DNA of 64,000 bases, taken from assembly GCF_024648825.1 (NCBI RefSeq), contig NZ_JANBBE010000005.1, forward strand, positions 1-64,000, given 5' to 3'. Both the position numbers and the translations under genes were made by a program. The notes beneath the pieces were generated by a model. That model saw only the letters and a program-made list of their open reading frames with translations. It was not told the DNA's origin and searched no databases. Source of the DNA: Lentzea californiensis (GTDB lineage Bacteria > Actinomycetota > Actinomycetes > Mycobacteriales > Pseudonocardiaceae). Numbering within the stretch: the first letter of the stretch is position 1; the number at the start of each line of letters is the position of its first letter. This document shows, piece by piece, positions 1 to 8,907 of this stretch.

Positions 1-1
1 C

Positions 2-454
2 ACCAACATCCGCCGCACCCTGCACGGCGCGATCAACCTCGCCACCGGCACCTGGCACCACCACGTCTCCATGAAGAACGTCTCCGTGGTGTTCTGCTAC
101 TTCCTGCACATGCTGCTCGACGCCTATCCCGATGCACCGGTCGTCGCGGTGATCTGTGACAACGGCGGCACCCACCACAGTGGAACCACCACCCGCTGGC
201 TGACCGAACACCCACGCCTGAAGCTGATCGAAGGCGCGAAATACAGCCCACAGGACAACCCAGTCGAACGCATCTGGGCCGGTCTCAAACAGCACATCGC
301 CAACACCGCACCCGCCACGATGGCCGGTCGCGTCCGCCAAACCCACGCCTACTTCCGCGACCGGACCACCGAGCAGACACTCACCACCGCCGCACCCTGG
401 ACTTCGCCCTGGCTACCCCAAGGTTTCGGACAAGACTTCTGGCCAGGTGCTTAG
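2..454 (+). CDS. IS630-family transposase, C-terminal part (start outside window)
   Basis: This is the C-terminal part of a DDE transposase of the IS630/Tc1 type; its start lies before the window. The 150 visible residues hold the second catalytic Asp (ICDNGGTHHS, Asp at about fragment residue 53) and the family's closing motif with the third acid (KYSPQDNPVERIW, Glu at about 89), so the visible half of the active site is intact. The first catalytic Asp is out of view. The stop codon overlaps by four bases the stop of the convergent membrane-protein gene, leaving little room for a right terminal inverted repeat, so the element may end inside that gene's 3' end. Without the left half I cannot test the inverted repeats or the TA target duplication. 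Confidence 0.9.
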   Translation, partial: TNIRRTLHGAINLATGTWHHHVSMKNVSVVFCYFLHMLLDAYPDAPVVAVICDNGGTHHSGTTTRWLTEHPRLKLIEGAKYSPQDNPVERIWAGLKQHIANTAPATMAGRVRQTHAYFRDRTTEQTLTTAAPWTSPWLPQGFGQDFWPGA

Positions 455-888
455 TGCACGACACCCCAAGTGCGCACCACAGGATCGACGAGAACGTGAA
501 GGTGCTGCTCGCCGCTGTAGTGGCCACAACGGTGGTGGACCTCGAAGCCGCCGCCTGACGGGATCCAGAGCGTCAGCTCGTGGCTGACGCCCTCGCCGTC
601 GTCGTGCGCCGTGCTGTCGAGCACCTCGGCGACCACGATGGTTCCCTTGGCGCGCAACGCGACGGTCTCCTTGGCGGACTCGGCCGCGGTCGACCAGATC
701 GCCAGCATGCCGAAGAGGACCACCAGCAAGCCGAACTCCCACAGCGCGATCGCCCACCACGGTTGATCGGAGAAGACGAGCCAGACCATGGCGGGGACCA
801 CGGCGACGATCGCCGCCCCGGCGACGATGCGCTGGGCTCGTGCCGAACCAGGGGTCGTCAGGGTGACTTCAGCGGGGTTCGTGGTCAC
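451..888 (-). CDS. small two-TM membrane protein of unknown function
   Basis: A 145-residue protein read from a GTG start. It has a short polar N-terminus, two hydrophobic segments (about residues 21-39 and 44-66) joined by a tight Trp-rich turn, and a soluble tail of about 75 residues containing His/Gly-rich text near its end. The layout resembles DUF3592-type membrane proteins, but I do not recognise it firmly. Its start codon lies inside the upstream arm of a 17-bp inverted repeat, so translation may be restrained by structure. The last codons meet the transposase stop; the final few residues may derive from the insertion element. Confidence 0.6.
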   Translation of the reverse strand: MTTNPAEVTLTTPGSARAQRIVAGAAIVAVVPAMVWLVFSDQPWWAIALWEFGLLVVLFGMLAIWSTAAESAKETVALRAKGTIVVAEVLDSTAHDDGEGVSHELTLWIPSGGGFEVHHRCGHYSGEQHLHVLVDPVVRTWGVVH

Positions 889-920
889 CGGTCGAGCTTA
901 GACCCGGTGACCACGAACCC
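875..920 (-). terminator. 17-bp perfect hairpin after the GH95 gene
   Basis: Arms 875-891 and 904-920 are exact reverse complements with a 12-base loop. On the minus strand the hairpin begins 8 bases after the GH95 stop, as expected of an actinomycete terminator without a clear U-run. One arm covers the GTG start (888) of the next minus-strand gene, which is unusual. Confidence 0.6.
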
Positions 921-927
921 GGTCGCG

Positions 928-3229
928 TTACGGGCGAAGCGTCACCGACTGGCCCCTCCGCAGGGTGATCCGCTTCTTCCAGCGGCCGAAGCGCACCTCG
1001 GTCTCCGTGCCGCCGACGCTGCGGACGGTCGCGCTGGTGACCTTCCCGTCCTTCCACGCCAGGTCGACGGAGAAGCCGCCGCGGGCGCCGATGCCGGTGA
1101 CCGAGCCGGTCTTCCACGCCGAGGGCAGCGCGGGCAGCAACTCGATCACGCCGGGGCGTGCGTACAGCAGCATCTCCAGCATCGCCGCCGGAGCACCCAG
1201 GTTCGCGTCGATCTGGAAGATCGAACGGTCGCCGAAGCTGTACATGTCGAAGAAGTTCGGCGCCGTGCCGTTCGCGAAGCCGATCGACGGCCGGATGACC
1301 TTCCCGATCAGCTCGTACGACCGGTCTGCGTCCTTCAGCCGCGCCCAGCACGCCGCCCGCCACGCGAGGCCCCAGCCGAAGCTCTCCATGCCGCGGGTGA
1401 TCAGGTGCTGCTTCACGCCCTCGACCAGCGCGGCGGGGGAGTCGTCGCGGTTGATGCGGTCACCGGGGAAGAAGCCGACGAGCGGCGACAGGTGCCGGTG
1501 GGTGGTCTCGCCGAGGTCGTCCGGCGACATCCACTCCTGCAGCATGCCGGTCTTCGGGCTGACGACCGGGAGGTACAGCCGGTCCCGCAGGCCCGTCATC
1601 TTCCGGCCGTAGGACTGGTCGCGGCGCAGCACGTCGGTCGCGGTCCGGTACGTGCCGAAGAGGTGGTGCACCAACTCCTGCGTGTAGGTGAGACCACGCG
1701 CGTCCTGCGGTCCGTGCTCCGGCGACCAGTCGTGGTCGTCGACCAGGCCTTCCGGCGTCTCGACCAGACGTGCCTCCCAGAACTCACAGGCGCCCTTGAG
1801 CAACGGGTAGATCTTGGCCAGGTAGTCCCGGTCGAGCGTGTACTCGTAGTGCTCGAACAACGACATGCACAGCCACGCGTTGCCACCGGGGTGCCACCAC
1901 CAGCCGCTGCCACCGTAGATGTTGGTGGAGAAGGCGACCGCCCACCCGGCCACCCGGTCGTTGGTGTTGCGGAACCGGTTGCGCGAGTCTCTGGAACACC
2001 GACTGCGTGGTGTTCGTCCACGCCGGCAGCTGTGCCACGCAGTAGTTCGCGAGCGCGTCGAACGTGTCCGGCAGCCCGGCCCGGTCCGCGAGCCAGTAGT
2101 TCATCTGGATGTTGATGTCGGTGTGGTAGTCGCTGTACCAGTCGGGGTTGTTGTTCGACAGCCACAGGCCCTGCAGGTTGATCGGCAGGTTGTCGCGCGA
2201 CCCCGTGATGGCGAGGTAGCGGCCGAACTGGAGGTAGCTCGCCTCCAGCTCCGGGTCGGGCGTGGCGCCCGAAGCCCTTGCCTGCAAACGGGTCCACGTG
2301 TCCATCGCGCGCTGGGCGTCGGTGGAACGGCCGAGGTCGACCTTCTGCCGGTCGTACTTCTTGCGGTAGTCCGCGACGTGCGTGCGCAGCAGGGCGTCGG
2401 CCTTGGCGCGCACGGCCGCCTTCTGCAGCGCGAGCTTCGCCGGTTCCACGAGCGGGTCCATGAAGCCCGCCGAGGCGTCCGGGACGTAGTTCGTGCCGCC
2501 GGAGAACACGACCACGAGGTCCGAGCAGCCGGTGAACGACAGGTCCGCACCGTCCACCTCGACCGTTCCATCAGGACTGAAGGCCGTGGCGACACCGCTG
2601 TACGCCAGCTTGTTCGGGAACGAGCCGGTGAAGACGGCCGCGGTGTGCGGCGCGTCGCCCACGGTCGGTTCACCGTGCGCGCCCTGGAGCGTGATCTTGC
2701 CGGACTGGTCCGGGCCGACGAGGCGGACGATCACCACGTCGTCCGGGTGGCTCGAGAAGATTTCGCGCCGGTACTGCTTGCCGCCGTGGGTGTACCTCGT
2801 GGTGACGAGGCCGTTGCTCAGGTCGAGCTCGCGGCGGTACTTGGCGGCTCCCGCGTGGCCCGGCATCTCCACATAAAGCTTGGCCAGCAGGGAGAACGTG
2901 CCGAAGCGCGAGTCGTACGGCAGCTGGCCGTCGCCTTCGAGCGTGTCGTTGAGCTCGCCGGTCCACAGCGTGACGTCGGTCAGGTACAGGAAGTCCTTCT
3001 CGACGCCACCGCCGACGAGCGCGCCGAGACGGCCGTTGCCGATCGGCAGGCCCTGCTCGATGATCTTCATCTCGTCGGCGGGAGCGGGGTGCCAAAGCGT
3101 CGTGGGCTTGGGGTTGAGCGGGTTGGACGTCGGGCGGTAGGGCTCGGCGTGGGCGGAGAAGGCCGGCAGGACGAGTGCGCCGAGGCCCAGCGCACCGGAG
3201 GCCTTCAGGAAGTTGCGACGTGAGGTCAT
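928..3229 (-). pseudogene. GH95 alpha-L-fucosidase-like glycosidase, broken by one frameshift
   Basis: Secreted inverting glycosidase of family GH95 (alpha-1,2-L-fucosidase or alpha-L-galactosidase), about 766 residues if the frame is restored. The start is the ATG at 3229, preceded by GGAG, and opens with a Tat signal (TSRRNFLKA followed by a hydrophobic stretch to AHA). The family core is clear: NLQGLW, then a YH-DINIQMNYW stretch, WSPEHG (probable general acid Glu) and FQIDANLG (probable catalytic Asp). Near 1990 the frame changes: upstream text reads to VFQ, while downstream text resumes in another frame as DSRNRFRNTNDRVAGW. One extra base in the CAGAGAC context explains this. The order fits the family exactly, so this is either a recent lesion or a sequencing error. 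It lies 25 bp behind the GH27 gene and is probably cotranscribed with it. In GH95 fucosidases two Asn assist the catalytic Asp; here the first of the pair seems to be Asp (DIN), if the alignment from memory holds. Confidence 0.88.
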
Positions 3230-3254
3230 CCTTGAGCTCCGTTGGGAGGGCTGG

Positions 3255-5384
3255 TCAGCGGGCGTCGAGGCGGGACACGTGCACGGCGTTGTCCGGACCG
3301 CGCACGGCGACCCAGGTCGATCCACCCGCACCCGCGGCACCGCCGGCCGCGCCGGTCAGCGCGTTGCTGACGAACTGGTCGCGCTTGGTCCACCAGGTGC
3401 CGGCGCCGTCGACGAGGTCCTGCTGCCACAGCGTGTAGTCGCTGCCTCGCACGAAGACGTTGACGCGGTCACCGTTCGCGACCGCCGTCGGGCTGCCGCT
3501 GATCACGCCGCCCAGCGAGGTCCACGCGGACCAGCCGTTCGCGGTGCGCCTGCGGTACCAGGCGGAGTCGTCCTGCAGGCGGACCGTGACGAACATGCCC
3601 CCAGTGACCGTTGCGGCAGAGGGCCTGCCGTAGATCTGCTGGTTGCCGGGCGAACCGACCGACGTCCAGGTGCTGTTGCCACTGTCGCGCGTCCACACGC
3701 GACCGTCGGCACCGCGGCCGAACAGGCTCCAGCTGTCCGGCCCGGTGAACGCCACCGACACGGAGTCGGTCAGTGATCCACCCAGCGAAGTCCAGTCGCC
3801 CCACCTGTTGTTCGCGAGAGTCCTTTGGTAGGCCACGTTGTCGGTGCCGCGGACGAACAGGTCGATCCGGCCGTCCGGGCTCGCGAACGCGGACGGCTGG
3901 CCGAGGACCTGACCGTTCTTCGGGCCACCGAGCACGACCCAGTCGCGCCACTCGCCGTTGACCATGGAACGTTGCGTGAGGCGGCCGGACCTGTCGCGCG
4001 CGAACGCCGCCATCGTCCTGTCGTCCCAGCGGACCAGCGCCGGACTGGCCGAGGTCTCGCCACCGAGGTCGGTGCCGGGAACGGCCGTCTCGCCGCGCAG
4101 CTTCAGGAACGCGGTGCCGTGCGCGGGAACCGTGACGGTGCGGGTGCCGGTAGCCGTGCCGCAGTCGGCACGCGCACGCAGGTCGCGGATGCTCACCGTC
4201 CCCTTGAGGCCGGTGTCGGCGAGGTTGATCGTGAACTCGGAGGGCTGGTCGTTGCGGTTGAGCACCGCGACGGCCCGCTCACCCTTGCCGGACAACACCT
4301 TGCTGTAGACGTCGACGTTGTCCGAGCTCGCGACGCGTACGCCCTGGATCGCCAGCGGGTCCTGGTCGACCGCGATGATCTCGGGGTTCTTCAGCGTCTC
4401 GATCATCGACGGCGGCAGCGTCCGCGGGTCCGACCCGATGATCAGCGGCGACGCCATCACCGACCACATGACGAGCTGCGAGGTCGACTCCTCCTCGTTG
4501 AGCTCGTACGTGCCCTGCTCGGTCTTGCGCATCGGGATCAGGTAGTCCGGGTCGTTGTAGTGACCAGGCCCCTGCGCGCCGGGCCGGTAGAGGTTGCGGT
4601 CCATGTTGCGCAGCACGTCACGCCAGATGCCCTCGTACGGCGTGTCGAACGCGACGTCCGTGCTGGTGCGCCACGAGTCGCCGACACGAGGCCCGTACGT
4701 GTAGGCCGCGTAGGCGGTCTGGTCCCAGCGGTGCGGCACGCTCCACTCGTCGGTGACCGGGTTGCAGAGGTTGAGGATCATCTTCCGCCCGGCCTTCCGC
4801 ACCGCCGCGGAGAACTGCGTGAAGGCGATGGCCGGGTCCATGTTCTGCGCGATGCCGCACAGGAAGTCGATCTTGATGGCGTCGAACTCCCACCCGGCGA
4901 ACTGCCGGGCGTCCGCCTCGTAGTAGCCACCACCACTACCGGCCGCGCAGTTCTTGCCGTCCCACGCACCCGCGTCGGTGTAGATGCCCGCCTTCAACCC
5001 CTTGGCGTGCAACGTGTCCACCAGCTCGGTGAACCCGGACGGGAACCGCGCCGGGTCGGGCACGAGCAAGCCCCTGCCGTCACGCGGCGGGCTTGCGTTC
5101 CAGCCGCCGTCGATCCACACGATGTCGTAGCCGGCCTTCGCGAGGCCGCTGCTGACGAGGTGGTCAGCCACCCCGAGCACCTTCTCCTCCGACGCCGCAC
5201 CCAAGGCGAAGTAGGAGTTCCACCCCATGTACGGAGTGCGCGCGATGCCCGAGTCGTGGTAGGTGGGCGCGCCTTGGTCGACACCCGCGTGTTCTACCGG
5301 GGTGGACGGCCCGGCGTCGGCGACCGCAGTGGGCGCCAGCAGTGCCAGGGCGATGGTGGCCGCGGACAGCAGGGTTCTCGGCAT
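3255..5384 (-). CDS. secreted GH27 alpha-galactosidase with C-terminal lectin-like propeller
   Basis: A 709-residue secreted retaining glycosidase. The start at 5384 (ATG after GAGAGG) opens a Sec signal (MPRTLLSAATIALALL...). The GH27 barrel begins with YMGWNSY; WIDGGW and DAIKIDFLCG follow, the latter carrying the nucleophile Asp, and DSWRTSTD carries the likely acid/base Asp. A beta-sandwich follows to about residue 450. The last roughly 250 residues are repeats of the W..W..LGG and DGRIDLFVRG type, as in PLL-like sugar-binding propellers, so the enzyme probably carries its own glycan-binding module. Substrates are most likely terminal alpha-galactosides; alpha-N-acetylgalactosamine or beta-L-arabinose are alternatives within the family. 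It leads the two-gene unit with the GH95 gene, suggesting attack on fucosylated or galactosylated plant or animal glycans. Confidence 0.9.
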   Translation of the reverse strand: MPRTLLSAATIALALLAPTAVADAGPSTPVEHAGVDQGAPTYHDSGIARTPYMGWNSYFALGAASEEKVLGVADHLVSSGLAKAGYDIVWIDGGWNASPPRDGRGLLVPDPARFPSGFTELVDTLHAKGLKAGIYTDAGAWDGKNCAAGSGGGYYEADARQFAGWEFDAIKIDFLCGIAQNMDPAIAFTQFSAAVRKAGRKMILNLCNPVTDEWSVPHRWDQTAYAAYTYGPRVGDSWRTSTDVAFDTPYEGIWRDVLRNMDRNLYRPGAQGPGHYNDPDYLIPMRKTEQGTYELNEEESTSQLVMWSVMASPLIIGSDPRTLPPSMIETLKNPEIIAVDQDPLAIQGVRVASSDNVDVYSKVLSGKGERAVAVLNRNDQPSEFTINLADTGLKGTVSIRDLRARADCGTATGTRTVTVPAHGTAFLKLRGETAVPGTDLGGETSASPALVRWDDRTMAAFARDRSGRLTQRSMVNGEWRDWVVLGGPKNGQVLGQPSAFASPDGRIDLFVRGTDNVAYQRTLANNRWGDWTSLGGSLTDSVSVAFTGPDSWSLFGRGADGRVWTRDSGNSTWTSVGSPGNQQIYGRPSAATVTGGMFVTVRLQDDSAWYRRRTANGWSAWTSLGGVISGSPTAVANGDRVNVFVRGSDYTLWQQDLVDGAGTWWTKRDQFVSNALTGAAGGAAGAGGSTWVAVRGPDNAVHVSRLDAR

Positions 5385-5498
5385 ACCGGTACCTCTCGTC
5401 GTCGCTGCGCCCATCCGCACCGTACAGTGCTCCGACCTATGACAACGAGACAAGTCGTTCACGAACCATCTGGCAGCGTGAACGTGCTGGTAGACACG

Positions 5499-5535
5499 AC
5501 GAAGCCCGCACTCGGTTGTCGAGCGCGGGCTTCGT
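5499..5535 (-). terminator. hairpin terminator after the stress-protein gene
   Basis: Arms 5499-5509 and 5525-5535 pair over 11 bases, with an inner CTCG/CGAG stem inside the loop. It lies 19 bases past the stop of the universal stress protein gene on the minus strand and upstream of the GH27 start. Confidence 0.65.
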
Positions 5536-5553
5536 GTCGTCCGAGGTGTGGGG

Positions 5554-6039
5554 TCAGGGCACCACGAGAACCGGCCAGTGACCAGACCTGATCAGGCGCG
5601 TCGCCACCGACCCGGCGAACCGGTGCCCCGCCTGCTGCGACGCCCCGACGACCACCATGTCGGCCTGGCACTGGTCCGCCGAGTCGCGCAGCACCGTGTA
5701 CGGGTCGCCGAACGTCTTCACGAACGTCACGGGCACGTCGAGCTCCTCGGCGAACGACCGGACCTGGTCGCTCAGCTCGGCGTGCAGCCGGGCCGTCGCC
5801 TCGTGCTCGAACACCGAGGCGACGGCCGGGCTCAGCGCAGCCAGGGACGAGTGGCACGCCACGAACGTGACGACCAGGCGGGCTCCCTGGCGGCGGGCCA
5901 GGCCGAACGCGCTGGCTGCCGCTCGCATCGCGGTGTCGGTGCCGTCCATCCCGACCATGATGGTCCTCGACGACGGCAGGGGAGCAGGACCGAAGGAGTC
6001 CACTGTGGACTGGAAGGCGTTGTGCAGGCCGGCGCTCAT
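5554..6039 (-). CDS. universal stress protein (UspA family)
   Basis: A 161-residue single-domain Usp protein. The Rossmann-like start (IMVGMDGTD) follows a 25-residue polar N-terminus, and the closing region reads VVVGASQQAGHRFAGSV before the C-terminal strand WPVLVVP. The ATP-binding signature G-x2-G-x9-G-S/T is only partly kept (the second Gly position is changed), so nucleotide binding is uncertain. The gene starts 13 bases after the exporter stop and is almost certainly cotranscribed with it, so it probably falls under the divergent TetR repressor. Function is by family only. Confidence 0.85.
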   Translation of the reverse strand: MSAGLHNAFQSTVDSFGPAPLPSSRTIMVGMDGTDTAMRAAASAFGLARRQGARLVVTFVACHSSLAALSPAVASVFEHEATARLHAELSDQVRSFAEELDVPVTFVKTFGDPYTVLRDSADQCQADMVVVGASQQAGHRFAGSVATRLIRSGHWPVLVVP

Positions 6040-6052
6040 GGTTGCTCCTCGG

Positions 6053-7597
6053 TTATCGTGCGACCGCTGAGTCTGCTTCCTTCTTCTCGAGATCGATCGT
6101 GGTGCGCAACGTGATCGGCTTGAGCAGCAGGGCCGCGATGATGCCGACGACGCCGACCGCGGCGGAGATCAGGAAGATGTGCGCCGTCGCGTCGCCGTAG
6201 ACGGTGTGCACGATCGTCTGCACCTGCGGCGGCAGGGCGGAGAGGTTCAGCGCGCTGGTGCTGCCCGTCGACTGGCCCGCCGGCACGTGCAGCGCGGCGG
6301 AGAGGTCCGCCGTCACGCGGTTGGCGAGCACGGCGCCCAGCACCGACACGCCGATCGTGCCGCCCAGCGAGCGGAAGAACGTCACGGACGCCGAAGCGGC
6401 GCCCAGTTCGCTCAGCGGCACGCTGTTCTGCACGGCCAGCACGAGGTTCTGCATCGTCATGCCGACGCCGATGCCCACGACGGCCATCGCGATGCCGACG
6501 ATCCACAGCGCGGTGGCGTGGTCGACGAAGCCGAGGCCGAGGAAGCCGAGCACCAGGATGATCGTGCCCGAGACGATGTACGGCTTGATCTGGCCGGAGC
6601 GGCTGATCATGCGGCCGGAGATCGTGGACGACAGCAGCACGCCCGCCATCAGCGGGATGGTCAGCAGGCCGGCCTCCGTCGGGCTGTAGCCGCGGCCGAT
6701 CTGGAAGTACTGGCCGAGGAACACCGCGCCGCCGAACATCGCCATGCCCACGGAGAGGCTCGCGATGATGGCCAGGGCCGGGGTGCGCTGGACGACGATG
6801 TGCAGGGGTACGACGGGTTGTTCGACCCGGAGTTCGACGGCGATCGCCGCGGCCAGCAGCACGAGGCCGCCGCCGACCATGGTCCCGGTCTGCCACGAGA
6901 GCCAGTCGAACGAGTTGCCGACGAACGAGACCCAGACCAGCAGCACGCTCACGCCGGCGGCGATCAGGGCGGCGCCGAGGTAGTCGATCTTCACGTTCTC
7001 GCGGCGCACGGTCTCCAGCTTCAGCGTCGCCTGCAGCACGACGAACGCCAGCGCGGCGATCGGCACGGCGACCCAGAAGCACCAGCGCCAGCCGAGCCAC
7101 GACACGTCGACGATGAGGCCGCCGAGCAGTGGGCCGCCGACCGTCGCCACGGCCATGACCGCGCCGAGGTAGCCGTTGTAGCGGCCGCGTTCGCGCGGCG
7201 GGATGATCGCGGCGATCACGACCTGCACCAGTGCCTGCAGGCCGCCGACTCCGATGCCCTGGAACGCGCGGGCGGCGATGAGCTGACCGGTGTCCTGGGC
7301 GAAGCCGGCGAGCAGTGAGCCGATCACGAAGATCACGATCGCGGCCTGGACCAGCGTCTTCTTGTTGAACAGGTCGGCGAGCCTGCCCCAGAGCGGGGTG
7401 GTGGCCGTCGCCGTGAGCAGGGTGGCCGTGACCACCCAGGTGTACTGCGTCTGCGTGCCGTTCAGCGAGCCGATGATCCGCGGCAGCGCGGTGGACACCA
7501 CCGTGGAACTGACCATGGCCACGAACAGCGCTAGCAGCAGTCCGGACAGCGACTCCAGCACCTGCCGGTGCCCCATCGCCTTTGTTTCGATCTTCAC
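6053..7597 (-). CDS. DHA2-family (EmrB/QacA) multidrug MFS exporter
   Basis: Inner-membrane proton-driven drug exporter of 514 residues with the hydrophobic pattern of 14 TM segments. Motif A reads GRLADLFNKKT after TM2 and motif C includes GPLLGG in TM5. I place the start at the GTG at 7597 because AAGGGGCGGG sits six bases upstream; an in-frame extension back to 8032 would run through the divergent regulator and is rejected. It is divergent from a TetR gene, and the 81-bp gap holds two similar palindromes, so this is a classic repressor-controlled efflux unit. The stress protein gene follows 13 bp downstream. The substrate is not predictable. Confidence 0.92.
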   Translation of the reverse strand: MKIETKAMGHRQVLESLSGLLLALFVAMVSSTVVSTALPRIIGSLNGTQTQYTWVVTATLLTATATTPLWGRLADLFNKKTLVQAAIVIFVIGSLLAGFAQDTGQLIAARAFQGIGVGGLQALVQVVIAAIIPPRERGRYNGYLGAVMAVATVGGPLLGGLIVDVSWLGWRWCFWVAVPIAALAFVVLQATLKLETVRRENVKIDYLGAALIAAGVSVLLVWVSFVGNSFDWLSWQTGTMVGGGLVLLAAAIAVELRVEQPVVPLHIVVQRTPALAIIASLSVGMAMFGGAVFLGQYFQIGRGYSPTEAGLLTIPLMAGVLLSSTISGRMISRSGQIKPYIVSGTIILVLGFLGLGFVDHATALWIVGIAMAVVGIGVGMTMQNLVLAVQNSVPLSELGAASASVTFFRSLGGTIGVSVLGAVLANRVTADLSAALHVPAGQSTGSTSALNLSALPPQVQTIVHTVYGDATAHIFLISAAVGVVGIIAALLLKPITLRTTIDLEKKEADSAVAR

Positions 7598-7623
7598 GTC
7601 CCGCCCCTTCGTCACCACAATTC

Positions 7624-7655
7624 TTGCGCGTTGTGCAAGTTTGCGCAATGAGCAA
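7624..7655. promoter_or_regulatory. two tandem TetR operators between exporter and repressor
   Basis: Two 15-bp imperfect palindromes, TTGCGCGTTGTGCAA (7624-7638) and TTGCGCAATGAGCAA (7641-7655), sit 17 bp apart start to start. Each has TTGCGC against G(T/A)GCAA, one mismatch per site. Their place in a divergent exporter/TetR gap fits binding of two dimers that shut both promoters. Confidence 0.75.
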
Positions 7656-7678
7656 CTTACACCCGCTACGCTGACGGC

Positions 7679-8260
7679 ATGGAGACGCCCACCACGCGGC
7701 GCGAGCACAACAAGGCGGTGACCAGGCGGTCGCTGGCCGGAGCGGCGTTGAGGCTCGCCATGGAACACGGGCTGGACGGAGTGACGGTCGAGGACATCGC
7801 GGACGCGGCCGGGGTCTCCCGCAGGACGTTCTCCAACTACTTCACCAGCAAGGAGGACGCGGTGCTCGACGCCGACCGCGAGCGGCTCAGGGCACTGGTC
7901 GCCATGGTGGGGGAGCGTCCGGCCGAAGAGGGGGCCTGGCAGGCACTGCGCGCGTCCACGGCCGAGCTCTACCGCGTCCGGCCGCTGCCCGACGTCGAGT
8001 GGATGGCCCAGCTCCGGCTGCTGCGCCGGCACCCGTCACTGCTCGCGCGTCAGGCGGGCGACCAGGTCGGGCTCGAACGCGACCTGGCCACCGTGCTCGT
8101 CCTGCGCGAACCGGACGAGGAGGCCGCCCGCCTGATGGCGGCGACCTTCCTCACCACGATTCGCACCGGCATCGCGCTGTGGCTGGAGGGCGCCGGAGCG
8201 CAGGAGCTGCCCGACCTCGTGGACCGCCTCCTCGGCCGGGTCCAGGTTCAGGGCACGTAG
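7679..8260 (+). CDS. TetR-family repressor of the adjacent exporter
   Basis: A 193-residue one-component regulator. The N-terminal HTH is canonical: DGVTVEDIADAAGVSRRTFSNYFTSKEDAV at about residues 32-61. The remainder is a helical ligand domain without a recognisable subtype. It faces the DHA2 exporter gene across the double TTGCGC palindrome and probably represses both the exporter and itself until a drug-like ligand binds. Its 3' end overlaps the convergent SDR gene by 13 bp. Confidence 0.93.
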   Translation: METPTTRREHNKAVTRRSLAGAALRLAMEHGLDGVTVEDIADAAGVSRRTFSNYFTSKEDAVLDADRERLRALVAMVGERPAEEGAWQALRASTAELYRVRPLPDVEWMAQLRLLRRHPSLLARQAGDQVGLERDLATVLVLREPDEEAARLMAATFLTTIRTGIALWLEGAGAQELPDLVDRLLGRVQVQGT

Positions 8261-8838
8261 ACCTGCCCGGTCTGCCGTCCCTCGATCGACCGCACGTAGG
8301 CCTGCGCCACGTCGGCCAGTGGCACCGGCTTCATGCCGGGGAAGTAGTCGCCGTACACGTCGAGCGCCTCGGTGAAGACGGTCGGGCTGACGGCGTTGAC
8401 GCGCTTCGGGGCGATCTCGATGGCGGCGGCGCGCACGAACGCCTCGACCGCGCCGTTGGCCAGCGCCGCGGCGGCACCGGTGACGATCGGTTCGCGCGCC
8501 AGCACCCCTGTGATCAGCGTGAACGACTCCGTCACGTGGGCGAGCCCCTCCCGGACCAGCGCGACCTGGGAGAGCACCTTGCCGGTCACCCCGGCCTGGT
8601 AGTCCGCGATCGTCAGATCACTGAACGGCTTGAACGGCACGTACCCGGCGGCCGACGCGACGGCGTCGACCTGCCCGACGGTCCTGTAGAGATCGGCCAC
8701 CAGGGCCGGGTCGGTCACGTCGTACTGCAGGTCGCCTCCGGTGCGTGCGACGGTCACGACGTCGTGCTTGCGTTCGACGAGCACCTCGTGCACCGCGGTG
8801 CCGAGCAGGCCGGTGGCTCCAACGAGCAGAATTCTCAT
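8248..8838 (-). CDS. short-chain dehydrogenase-like protein lacking the catalytic Tyr
   Basis: A 196-residue Rossmann-fold protein. The dinucleotide loop GATGLLGTA lies at residues 7-15 of the chosen start (ATG 8838), and the SDR region AVASAAGYVPFKPF follows. Where SDR enzymes carry Ser then Tyr-x3-Lys, this one reads ITGV and then GAAAALANGAVEAF, so the Tyr and Lys are absent. That is typical of the small Lin1944-like atypical SDR group, whose reaction is unknown. It is divergent from a LysR gene, which likely controls it. The longer reading from 8892 would invade the regulator's promoter and is not used. Confidence 0.82.
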   Translation of the reverse strand: MRILLVGATGLLGTAVHEVLVERKHDVVTVARTGGDLQYDVTDPALVADLYRTVGQVDAVASAAGYVPFKPFSDLTIADYQAGVTGKVLSQVALVREGLAHVTESFTLITGVLAREPIVTGAAAALANGAVEAFVRAAAIEIAPKRVNAVSPTVFTEALDVYGDYFPGMKPVPLADVAQAYVRSIEGRQTGQVYVP

Positions 8839-8907
8839 GCCGTCGACGCTAGGTGCGGTCTCGCGAGGTGGGAAATGCCGTTCGTGCAGCACTTATGATC
8901 GGCGGTT

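Noticed and set aside
580-2115. Long plus-strand frame of about 511 codons
   Set aside because: Antisense to the GH95 gene and small membrane protein; Arg/Asp/Pro/Gly-rich text with no domain, a typical high-GC shadow.
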